From: Halisarca cf. caerulea
Taxonomy: Eukaryota; Porifera; Demospongiae; Chondrillida; Halisarcidae
DNA length: 25,000 nucleotides
Direction of reading: 5' to 3'
Assembly (NCBI GenBank): GCA_963170055.1
Contig: CAUJGJ010000242.1
Coordinates: 3,326,977 to 3,351,976, forward strand
Shown: one piece after another, positions 1 through 11,379 of the stretch
Layout of the letters: the number at the start of each line of letters is the position of its first letter
Numbering within the stretch: the stretch's first letter is position 1
Translations under genes and position numbers: made by a program
The notes under the pieces: model-generated
Told to the model about the DNA's origin: nothing
What the model saw: the letters and a program-made list of their open reading frames with translations, nothing else
Database searches by the model: none

Positions 1-645
1 ATACTCTAAATGTACTGTTTGTGTATGAATTTTATGAGACAACACTAGTGGTATTATATGTATTATTTAATGTACTGTACAGTTGAATTTATATGGTATG
101 GTATAGTACTGTTTGTGTACAGTTGGTGTCATGACTGTGTGTGCAGAATTGTCTGTTTTATGGTTGTGTCAGAGCAGGAAGTATTAATTTTATACTATGC
201 ATATAACATTATTTAATGTAAAATGAAATACAGATGAATGTATGAGGTCATGAATCCAATTGCAGCATAACACACGATATAATTTGAATATAATTCCTCG
301 ATCGGGAAGTGTGATCAACATAGAGGGCCAAGGGTTGAGATATGTATAATATGTGTATATATAGACATATCACAGTATGGAATTATTTAAATCATTAGAA
401 ATTAAAATCTTACACATAGATGCACACAATCCAAATCCATATGTTGCTGTGTACATGTATTATATGCAAATACTATAGACAGATGTCACAACGTACACAA
501 ACGCACATGTACATTGATCCATGTACAGCATGCATCAGTATATATAGTACATAAAATTAACACAAAAATACACAAAACATATTATATACATAACATATAA
601 TATTATACAAGATCACAGTTATTCCAACACGTATATAATTCACGA
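1..645. other. AT-rich flank, no gene seen
   Basis: No convincing coding sequence is visible. The stretch is AT-rich, with short direct repeats (the word tactgtttgtgta occurs twice in the first 120 bases, and attatttaatgta occurs twice). It lies 3' of the minus-strand cyclin gene and probably contains its 3' UTR. A weak minus-strand poly(A)-like hexamer (ATTAAA) is at 212-217. No RNA gene was recognised. Confidence 0.5.
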
Positions 646-2860
<2,215 letters not shown>

Positions 2861-3826
2861 CTTCACTCAGTAAGAAATTAGCCTGAAGCAATCGCTAAAA
2901 TAAGAACTTTCCGTCACTTCTAGATGCAGGTAGATGTACGTACTGAAAATTAATGCAATCGCGCGAACAAAGCGCCGATTTTATACGGGACAGTGTCCTC
3001 GTTTCCAATCCAGATTGTATTCGGACACTGACATTTTGAAGCCAGAACGTAAAATAGGTTATTCCGAACGGAATCATTCCGAACAGTGATCGAGTAAGGG
3101 AGTGGCGAAAGAATTCATTGTAAACTTCTCTACCAAGCACGTTGGCCAATACGTAAGTGTTTGTGGGTGTGTTTATATCAGCAGAGAAGCCGCTATGATT
3201 ATGTCAGTGTTTTAAATTCCTTTGATTGGGACGAAAATCAGTGTTTAGCTGGGTGGTCATTAATGCGTGCTCTCAGTTATTCCTCATGAGGTTGTACGAG
3301 GATAACTGATCTTTTCCACTTGTATGATGGAAATATTCCGAGTCTTTCTTCCCGACCGAGGTACCTTTTAGGTTCAACGTTTCCTTAAGCTCTACATCCT
3401 ACTTCTCCCTGAGTCAAGGATGTGCTATCGTGTGTACGTCCTAGACGTGCACGCTGCAAGAATGGAGCGATGGGGCAGCCTAGACTAGCAGAAGAGGGTT
3501 CTAAAATACATGTAAGAGGCGTGGAAGGCCTGATCTGTTTGTGTACCAACCATGATAGTTTCAATTAGCAATCATCTTTCATTTTGGTTGTGCAATGTCA
3601 TGGGGTCTGTCACATGATACGGATGGGGTGACGTAATGCTTGGATCACGTGATCAGTGACACGATTGTGCAATATCCTATTTTGAACAAACTAAAAACAA
3701 TCATCCATTTAGTGAAAATATATAATACTATTGTGATCTTAGTTTACATACCAGCATTGTAAGCACGACGTGATTTTTTTCTTGCAGACTTTTACATGTG
3801 GTAGCTTTTTAGTTTTGTAGTTTGTG
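2861..3826. promoter_or_regulatory. Divergent promoter between cyclin B and CC2D1
   Basis: About 970 bp separates the two divergent start codons, so this stretch should hold both 5' UTRs and promoters. CCAAT words occur near 3006 and 3146 (plus) and 3223 (as ATTGG), a spacing that recalls NF-Y-controlled mitotic cyclin promoters. A TTTGAA word (CHR-like) is near 3034. A CRE-like tgacgtaa lies near 3629. Just before CC2D1, a pyrimidine run ending ttcttgcag at 3787 looks like a real 3' splice acceptor, so CC2D1 probably has a spliced non-coding first exon. The sites are read from short words only. An 84-codon minus-strand frame at 2895-3149 shows no family features and was not called. Confidence 0.5.
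3643..3654. promoter_or_regulatory. Palindromic E-box gatcacgtgatc
   Basis: Perfect 12-bp palindrome with a CACGTG core, about 175 bp upstream of the CC2D1 start codon. It is a classical binding word for bHLH factors (USF/MYC/TFE families). Function here is inferred from position only. Confidence 0.4.
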
Positions 3827-4057
3827 ATGTGGAGGAAGAAGGACAAAGGAAAGGACAGTAAGGATAGTGGGCGGGGCAAGGGAAAGGAGAGGGGAGGAGC
3901 GGGTGGCAACCTGGCGGCCATGTTGGGCGTGGGAGGGATGGAGGACTTTGACATGGACGACGGAGAACTCGAGGCGGAGCTCCTTGCTCTAGAGGGGAAG
4001 AAACCATCAGGTGAGGAAGAGCAGCCACTGTCCTTTGTGTGTGTGTGTGTGTGTGTT

Positions 4058-4092
<35 letters not shown>

Positions 4093-4990
4093 ACATGTGT
4101 GTATACATAAAATGTGATGGATTTGGTGTTTAGTGTGTACGTATGTTACTGGAATTTTGTGCTGGAAATGTACGTATATTCAGGTATATGTACATACGTA
4201 CATACATTCATGCCTCCCTAGTCTCACATAGTCAGACGCAAACCTCTCTCATCCTTCTGTACAACTCAGCGACATTGTAAAATGGATGAGGGTTGAGTGT
4301 CTGGCTAGGTAAGACTAATACCTCCCCACATGTGTATGTGCTCTACTTGTTTCGAGGAAGCCGACCTTTCCTTGTAAAGGACAACAACTTTGTTCACCCC
4401 TTTGTGTAAGCCTGTCCCAGTGACAGCTAGTGATGGGGAGACCTCTTGAGCTAACATGTGTACTTTGAAAATGTCAGTCAAGCCTCCCACCAGGGTGTCA
4501 GTGTTTTCAATGCACATTCTGAGATGTGTGTATGGGTGTGTGTGTATGCATGCGTGCATGCATGCGTGTGTGTTGTATGTGTGTTCGCGTGTGCATGTGT
4601 ATGTACATGTGCATTTGCGTACATATTTGCTGAAGTGTGAGTATACATTCCTATGGGTGCTTTTTTCTTCGTCCATAAGCATTGTTCAAAAGGGCTACAA
4701 AGTGTTTCTACACACGTGCATATGTACATACCTTATATGCGTATGTATGTATAATGATTGACCCTGTTCAATGCATTGGTCTTGATCTAACACCCTTCTA
4801 CCTTCATGAATGCCACACAGGGAAGAAAGGATCCAAAGATTCTGGTCAAAAGAGAATGACAATGGAGGAGATCAACAGGCTAGCTGCTGATAGTACAAAG
4901 GACATTGATCTCGATGATGATGATGGCGATGATGATGATGACATTGATGAAAGTGAACTTCTTGCAGAACTGGAAGGATTTGATGATGAT

Positions 4991-5033
<43 letters not shown>

Positions 5034-6192
5034 ATGTGTGTGTTTGTTTGGTTGATGTCTCTCCCGTTTTAATTTATCTGTATTTCTCCTATTTTTTTTC
5101 CTTTTAAGATGACGAATTTGTTACTGCTCATGATGATTTACCTCCGCAAAAGCAGTCCAAACCTGTTTCATCTGGTGGAAACAGTCTACAGGTGATATTG
5201 GAGCGAATCGAGCTGTACCAAACAGCAGTGACGGAGTCAGAAAGTGCTGGAGAGGGTTCGAAGATGAGGAGATACAAGAGAGCACTGGACAGTATGCAGA
5301 CCATGGCCAAGAAAGCTAAATCAGGTGTGTGTGTGTGTGTGTGTGTACGTCTGTGTGGTGTGTGTGGGTGTGTGGGTGTGTGGGTGTTTGTGTGGGTGTG
5401 TGTGGGTGTGCGTGTGTTTGTGTGTGGGTGGGTGTGGGTGTGTACAGTAGACCCTCACTTGTCCAGACTTCACTTATCCGAAGCTCAGATTATCTGAACG
5501 CTAAATTTTCAGTACAGTAGTCTGACCATAGGCAGTAATTTTCACAGGCTATTGCAATTATTAGGCAACTCGAGTAGCATGAATGTATGCGTACTGTATG
5601 TACTTGCTATTGTGAGTGTAGCTCTTAGTTATTAACCAATACACACTGTGTACACAGCATATTGTGACATGTGTGCATTCAATGCATTTGTTTCAGTTAT
5701 CTGAACACCCCTTGGTCCCAATGTGTTGTACTTGTTTGTGTGTGTTTACCTTTTATTTATGTGTGCATATGTACTGTAGTTTGGTTACTGCCCTCCTTTG
5801 TTTAGGACAAAGTGTTGATTTGGACGAGTTGCCCCCTGTCGTTAGTGTGAAGGGGGCGTCCACACAAGAACCTCCACCTCCCCAACCTCAAGAGGACCTA
5901 CAGAGAAAGCCACTAGCTTCTATTCCTCCCAGAATGCCCCCTACACCAGAAACTAAGCCAGTACCCACACCAGCACCCAAACCAACAGTCACACCCACAC
6001 CAGCACCCAAACCAACAGTCACACCCACACCAGCACCCAAACCAACAGTCACACCAACACCAGCACCTAAACCAGTACCCACACCAGCACCCAAACCAAC
6101 AGTCACACCAGCGCCTGCACCAGCTTCCAAAGAAGACCAGCAAAAAGCTCTTGCTCATGCTATACTAGTGGAAAGGTACAAGCAGTACCAAG

Positions 6193-6260
<68 letters not shown>

Positions 6261-8007
6261 ATGTGTGCATTCAAGCATGTCACTTACACATGCTTTCCAT
6301 TTTCAATGTCACATTGTGTTAACAGCATAGAAATCTACATTTGAAGCCTTTCAACACTATCCACGCCCTCACTTATAACCATCTCCCCTCCCTCTTACCA
6401 CTTCCCCTCCCCCCTCACTCACATCCTCCTCCACACCCACACCCCTTGTCACCAGGTAAGCCAGAAAGCCAAGGCAAGTGGAAACACAGCTGAGCAGAAG
6501 AAGAACGCCATCATGGCTGCCAAATTTGCTAAAGTGATCAAAGCCTTTGCAGCTGGTAACCCCATTGACCTCAGTCAGATGCCCCCACCCCCTCCGGGTT
6601 ACAGGTCCAGCTATAATGTGGACCTCAAGGAGGTTAGTTGGCAGTGCTGTTTCAAAAAGGTGTGCTTGTCTGTGAACCTACATGGGAGTACAGCTTGAGA
6701 CACTTTTGACCTAGTCTGATACCCACACCCTCCCTCCCACCAGCCGCTGGTTCGTGAGGGCGGTATAAAATGTCAGCAGCCGAGTGACATTTTGGGTACG
6801 GGACTACCTTCTCCTGTGTGTGTTATGCTACACAAGCCTTCATGTTTATGGTGATTCCTAGTTAGACATACAACACACTTCAAGGTTAGGGTTGGGTTGT
6901 TGTTCTAATTTGTGCTGTTATTGGGTGACCATTGATACCTGTGAAGACTAGGATGCCATCCCTAATTCTCTCCTCTTGCCTACTTCAAAGTATTCCCTCA
7001 TTGTACACTTTTGTTGGTGTTCTTGCTCACTCACTGTTGTCTGCTTCAATGTGTGTTTCTCTTGTTTACTTGCATGGTAATCCTTACACTGTGTTGTGTG
7101 TTGTGTGTTGTGATGGGTAGTTGTTGTTTGTTTTGATGTTGAGTTGTTTTGACTTTTTCTCCCTTTCCATCCCATAGTTGTCAGCATCTGTCATGCAGAT
7201 GACAGCTCAGTCCCAACCAGCCCCTGAGAAGCCCAACACTTCTCAGGACACGCCCATCACTCAGAGCCCGCCCACTCCGGGTGAGGATAACGAGGGGGAA
7301 ATTCCCACGTCTGACCCATCTATCCCCATTCCAAAATCCCCACAAGAAGCACTGGAACAGAGACTGGAGAAGTACAAATCTGGAGTGGAATCGGCCACAA
7401 AGGAAGGTAACAGCGGGAAAGCGAGAAGAATGGGCCGAATAGTTAAGCAGTATGAAGATGCCCTGAAGATGCTCAGAGCCGGGAAGGTGGTTGACTACGC
7501 CGAACTTCCCACACCTCCTGGGTACCCACCCATCCCAGTGGGTGTGGTAGGAAAACCCCAGCCTCCACCGCACATGTCTGCCCACGCTCCAAGTGGGCCG
7601 GTCCGAGAAGAAGTGGTAAATTCGAGTGTTCAGAGGAGTGCAGTCGTTGAAGAAGAAGAACAAGAAGAGAAAATTGTCGACCCTGGTGTTCCACAGCCAA
7701 AGACACCCATGGAGGCTCTTCAGCAGCGACATGCCAAGTACAAGTCTGGCCAAGATGCAGCCATGGCTGAAGGGAACAGTGGTAAAGCAAGAAGAATGGG
7801 ACGCATTGTAAAACAGTACGAGGATGCCATGAAGGCACTGAAAGCAGGGAAGTCAGTTGACTTTGAGGAGTTGTCGACACCCCCTGGATTCCCCCCTATA
7901 CCAGTAGGTGGGGCCAAATCAATGGCACCATCTCAGAGTGTATCGCCTCGCCCAACCCCGTCTCCTAACACAAGTGGGCCCAGTCCACCTAGACAGGTTT
8001 GTCACTA

Positions 8008-8062
<55 letters not shown>

Positions 8063-8267
8063 TGTGTGTGTACGTGTGTGTGTACGTGTGTGTGTACGTG
8101 TGTGTGTGTGTATGTGTGTGTGTGTGTGTATGTGTGTGTGTGTGTGTGTGTGTACGTGTGTGTGTGTGTATGTGTGTGTGTGTGTGTATGTGTGTGTATG
8201 TGTGTGTGTGTGTATGTGTGTGTGTACATGTGTGTGTGTGTATGTGTGTGTGTGTGTGTGTATGTGT

Positions 8268-8328
<61 letters not shown>

Positions 8329-8356
8329 GCCTGCACCACTCCCTTCCCTCAACACA

Positions 8357-8422
<66 letters not shown>

Positions 8423-9095
8423 AATACACTATATTCCATTTCTTTTCAGGCTGGCAGAAATTCCCAGCAGCTGGCTCTCCTCCAGAAGAGACAAGCTGAG
8501 TACAGAGCTGCTGCTATCAAGCACAGAGATGCGGGAGATCGCGAAGAAGCTCTTCGACTGCTCAAGTACATCAAAGATTTGGATGCACACATCGACCTGG
8601 CACAGAAAGGATTACCAATAGACGAAACTGCAATCCCTCCCCCTCTGGGTGGGGGCAGTGATAACACACCCACCAAGCCACTCCCACCTCATCAGAAAGT
8701 GAAGGCCAGCGAAGGCGATAGTGACACATTCGATCTGATCGAAACTCAAATTCAAAAACAGATAGATTTTTGTGAGGAGAATGCAGGGATTTATGAAAAG
8801 GCAGGCAATCGCCCAGGTGCCTCACGTCTGAGAAACATGGCCGATGAATGCAAACAGGAACTTCTTGCTATCAAGGGGATCGAGGGACAGGGGCTAGCTC
8901 CGCCTCGCTTCACCATGGAAACACGAACTGTTAGTCTGCTAAATAGTTTCCCCCACTTGAGTTCATCCGAATGTGAGGTTGAGATTATTCGGTTGTTGGA
9001 CGCTCCCAAAGACCACACCGTGTATGTTGAGATAGAGTTCCCCTACCCCAGTGATGATAACCCCAAGGAACAAACACCCAAGGCTAAAGATGAGG

Positions 9096-9143
<48 letters not shown>

Positions 9144-9612
9144 CGTATGTATGTATGTACATTTGTACCTACCTATACATCACATGTAGTCCTTCAAGGG
9201 AGCATAGCTGAATTAGATGTTACGTATGTACACTTGACTTCTTGTACATCACATTCTATCTACAGTATCTGGGCTGCTTGGGACCAAGGGGTGCCCCTAA
9301 CTATGAAATTGCCCGTAACAATGGAAGTACGTAGTCCTCATTCCATTAATACAATGTTATATACGTATGTAATATGAAACTGTTTGGCATTTACGTACGT
9401 GTGTATGTACTATAATCAGCTACGGTTGAAGTATGAGAGGAGTTGTGTCCGTTTCAAACTGCTTGGCCATAAATGTTATTCACAAGTATATAATACTCAT
9501 AAAATACATAACATCCTGTTATGAACACACTACTGAGTTGATTGAGGTACTGGCTTTTATGAGGGGAGATATGTAGGGTTCTACTGTGGTTATGTATGTA
9601 TGTGCATATATA

Positions 9613-9659
<47 letters not shown>

Positions 9660-9886
9660 GTGTTCAGTGTCCTTGTAGCATGAAGTATGCACGGCTTGTG
9701 TGCTGTAGGTGAATCCAGAGCTGAAGAGTGTTCACGTGTTTCCCATTGAACGCAAGCAGAAGAGGTCCTTGGCTCGTGCATTTGGTCGTGGAATGAAGAT
9801 GAACCTCTGGAACCACAAAGCTCTGTGGAAGGACAACATGATAGGAACTGCTGTGCTGAAGCCCGAGGAGCTAGAGACAAAGGCTG

Positions 9887-9979
<93 letters not shown>

Positions 9980-10784
9980 AACATGTACATATGTGGGTAC
10001 ATGTGTGGATACATACTGTATGTACATATATAGTTTGTGTATATCTCTTCATGTATGTATATAGGTCTGTATGTGTGCCCCAGTCTTTGCCTACAGCTCT
10101 TGTTAACATGGTTGTTTTTGTCATGTGACTCATATTCATATGGTTTGCCAGACGTGTGACATGTGGAACACGAAGATAAGTGCATACATACATACATACG
10201 TACCGGTACGTACATTTAAGCCTGTTGGCATACTATTTATTCTGCACCATATATGTACATATGTGCAGGTTCGCAGTACTGTCAGCTTCTATGATGGGAG
10301 GAAGGAGCTCACGCCCAAAGTAGAGGTTGCCGTTCGACTGCGAGAACCACTCAGCGGAGCAGACGTTGAGGAGAAACAGGTCCAGTGGGTTGTGTTCATG
10401 GAACAGATCGTGAAGAAGTCCAAAGTCGTCATGCCAAAAGCCAAAGCACCTGCAGATAAGGTAGCTGATGCGAAGAGCGGAACAGCACTTTCGGGACCAG
10501 TTAAATTGGAGGAGACGTTCAGTCTTGCAGCGTTAAAAGTGGAGTACCAAATTGCCCAGAAGAACCCACAACTGCAGGACCAGATCAAGAAGAAGATGCA
10601 GGTGATTCAGCAGAAGCTACAGAGCGATCGCTCCTTTGGTCCAAACTACAAGAAGGGGGTGGAGGTCTCCATCAGTAAGGAGGCCAGACTGTACCAGCAG
10701 TACGCAAAGGCTGGTAAACAGAGAGAGGCCAAAATCCTACAGGAGAGGGTAAAAGCAATGCAACTTGAGTTGAAGAAGCTGTAA
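3827..10784 (+). CDS. CC2D1: CC2D1A/B (Lgd) ESCRT-III regulator, nine exons
   Basis: CC2D1 proteins (Lethal giant discs) bind ESCRT-III CHMP4/Shrub through DM14 repeats and act in endosomal sorting of Notch and other receptors. Exons: 3827-4010, 4821-4991, 5109-5324, 5806-6194, 6456-6632, 7178-7996, 8450-9094, 9709-9888, 10269-10784. All joins are GT-AG and in frame, giving 1098 aa and a TAA stop. Order of parts: an acidic N-terminus with ELEAELLALEG and a poly-Asp run (to ~118); DM14-1 (~145-203); a Pro-rich PTPAPKPTVT tract (~225-290); DM14-2 (~301-369); DM14-3 (~432-499); DM14-4 (~553-620); DM14-5 (~655-717); C2 (~825-955, FPYPSDD and VAVRLREPL); and a C-terminal coiled coil (~1005-1098). 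The ATG is preceded by an in-frame TAG 9 nt upstream. Human and fly proteins have four DM14s; here the third seems duplicated within exon 6. Introns 1-3 are phase 1 and introns 4-8 are phase 0. A vs B paralogue cannot be decided. Confidence 0.92.
4037..4090. repeat. (GT)n microsatellite, CC2D1 intron 1
   Basis: Two GT runs split by ttatt, starting 26 nt after the exon 1 donor (gtgagg at 4011). Confidence 0.95.
4912..4943 (+). repeat. Coding GAT trinucleotide repeat (poly-Asp)
   Basis: An imperfect GAT array in exon 2 of CC2D1 encodes an Asp-rich run. An acidic stretch is present at this point in other CC2D1 proteins, so the charge is conserved, though the repeat makes its length prone to change. 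Confidence 0.8.
4992..5043. repeat. (GT)n microsatellite fused to the intron 2 donor
   Basis: The first GT of the array is the splice donor itself (exon 2 ends GATGATGATG at 4991). The phase-1 join to exon 3 (TTTTAAG|AT, 5109) restores GAT GAC GAA. Confidence 0.9.
5325..5442. repeat. (GT)n / GGGTGT array fused to the intron 3 donor
   Basis: Exon 3 ends AAATCAG at 5324 and the intron begins gtgtgtgtgt. The array then drifts into GGGTGT units on the sense strand, giving repeated G-triplets. Confidence 0.9.
5445..5726. mobile_element. Relic of a pogo/Tigger-like MITE in intron 3
   Basis: After a TA dinucleotide the sequence starts cagtagaccctcactt, followed by ttatccga and ttatctga words, which is the look of pogo/Tigger terminal repeats. 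A further ttatctgaac...cttggtccc block at 5697-5720 fits the inner part of the other arm. No intact right terminus was found, so the element is probably truncated. Superfamily assignment is from memory of terminal motifs. Confidence 0.5.
5961..6110 (+). repeat. 30-bp coding minisatellite (PTPAPKPTVT)
   Basis: Exon 4 of CC2D1 carries about five units of a 30-bp repeat that encode PTPAPKPTVT-like decapeptides; neighbouring units are nearly identical in DNA, and one is shortened to KPVPTPAP. It forms a flexible Pro-rich linker between DM14-1 and DM14-2. Confidence 0.9.
6195..6259. repeat. (GT)n microsatellite fused to the intron 4 donor
   Basis: Exon 4 ends CAAGAG at 6194 and the pure GT run begins at the donor dinucleotide. 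The next acceptor is ttgtcaccag at 6455. Confidence 0.9.
6633..7177. other. CC2D1 intron 5, the only intron without a (GT)n array
   Basis: The donor is gttagt and the acceptor tccatcccatag. The 545-bp intron contains T/G-rich DNA with no long dinucleotide run and no feature I can name. Confidence 0.7.
8010..8325. repeat. Long (GT)n array, CC2D1 intron 6
   Basis: 316 bp of GT with scattered GTAC and GTAT variants, beginning 13 nt after the exon 6 donor (gtttgt at 7997). The tacgtgtgtg variant recurs every 10-12 nt at 8058-8100. Confidence 0.95.
8352..8418. repeat. (CA)n array facing the (GT)n array in intron 6
   Basis: About 67 bp of CA, only ~26 bp after the end of the (GT)n array and ~30 bp before the exon 7 acceptor (tcttttcag at 8449). 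With the upstream array it can form an intramolecular hairpin in the transcript. Confidence 0.95.
9099..9140. repeat. (GT)n microsatellite at the intron 7 donor
   Basis: Exon 7 ends GATGAG at 9094. The intron starts gtaggt and runs directly into GT repeats. A second (GT)n run lies in the same intron at 9615-9658, about 50 bp before the exon 8 acceptor (tgctgtag at 9708). Confidence 0.9.
9615..9658. repeat. Second (GT)n microsatellite, CC2D1 intron 7
   Basis: Pure 44-bp GT run near the 3' end of intron 7, upstream of exon 8. Confidence 0.95.
9889..9976. repeat. (GT)n microsatellite fused to the intron 8 donor
   Basis: Exon 8 ends AAGGCTGAG at 9888 and an uninterrupted 88-bp GT run starts at the donor dinucleotide. 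Confidence 0.95.
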
Positions 10785-10975
10785 CGATAGCAAATGAATT
10801 GACTCTTGAAACCCTTTTGCTTCCTAACTGTACATATACATACGTAATGAGATGCATATGTAATGATTTGCATGTTTAGTTTCATTTCAATTCACACGTG
10901 ATAATTATGGGATGTATATATGCCGATTGCCATGTGCATACTAGAATATTATAGTTGGGTACAGTATATGCTTTT

Positions 10976-11023
<48 letters not shown>

Positions 11024-11131
11024 GTGTGGGTGGGTGTGTATGTGTGTGTGTGTGTGTTGTGTGGGTGGGTGTGGGTGTGAGTGGGTGGGTGCATGTACAT
11101 GTATGCATGCATATGTGTGCATGTGTATAAA
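10785..11131. other. CC2D1 3' flank with a (GT)n / GGGTG array
   Basis: After the CC2D1 stop there is ~190 bp of AT-rich DNA, likely 3' UTR, without a canonical AATAAA that I could find. A GT array with GGGTG interruptions follows at 10980-11089, then alternating tgcatgca/acatgt words. The same order, GT array then tgcatgcat, recurs before TRAF copy B. Confidence 0.7.
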
Positions 11132-11379
11132 ATTGCAGTGTGGTCCCATGAGTTTCATGTTAAGGGGGACCAACTGTATGGTAAGCGTGTATGAGTAACA
11201 ACTGTACTAAGCTATCAGGTCCTGTAAGGACTGGTGTTTTCAAAGTGATTTGAGCAAACAGTGATACAGTACACTGTATACTTATAATTGGTATTGCACT
11301 ATACTGGTTTCTGTTACTCTGCTTGCCTGCCTCATGATTTGATTCATAGTGTAACTGCCCATGTGTATATGTCCATAAA
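11132..11379 (+). promoter_or_regulatory. Duplicated 5' flank of TRAF-like copy A
   Basis: This block recurs before copy B (13310-13588) and, with indels, before copy F (23286-23515). It begins with a hairpin-capable segment at 11141-11172 (tggtccc ... gggacca outer stem, atga/tcat inner stem) and ends with ccataaa directly before the ATG. It probably carries the promoter and 5' UTR of this subfamily. Confidence 0.55.

Noticed and set aside
2895..3149. 84-codon minus-strand frame upstream of cyclin B
   Set aside because: No recognisable domain, and it lies in the expected 5' UTR/promoter of cyclin B.
5888..6158. Minus-strand Gly/Val- and Cys/Trp-rich repeat frames
   Set aside because: They are shadows of the coding 30-bp Pro-rich minisatellite in exon 4 of CC2D1.
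7989..8439. Long open frames of Cys-Val or Thr-His repeats over GT/CA arrays (also at 1386-1859, 13000-13350, 16870-17280, 19337-20177, 22448-22962)
   Set aside because: Pure dinucleotide repeats have no stop codons in several frames, so these frames are artefacts of the microsatellites, not genes.
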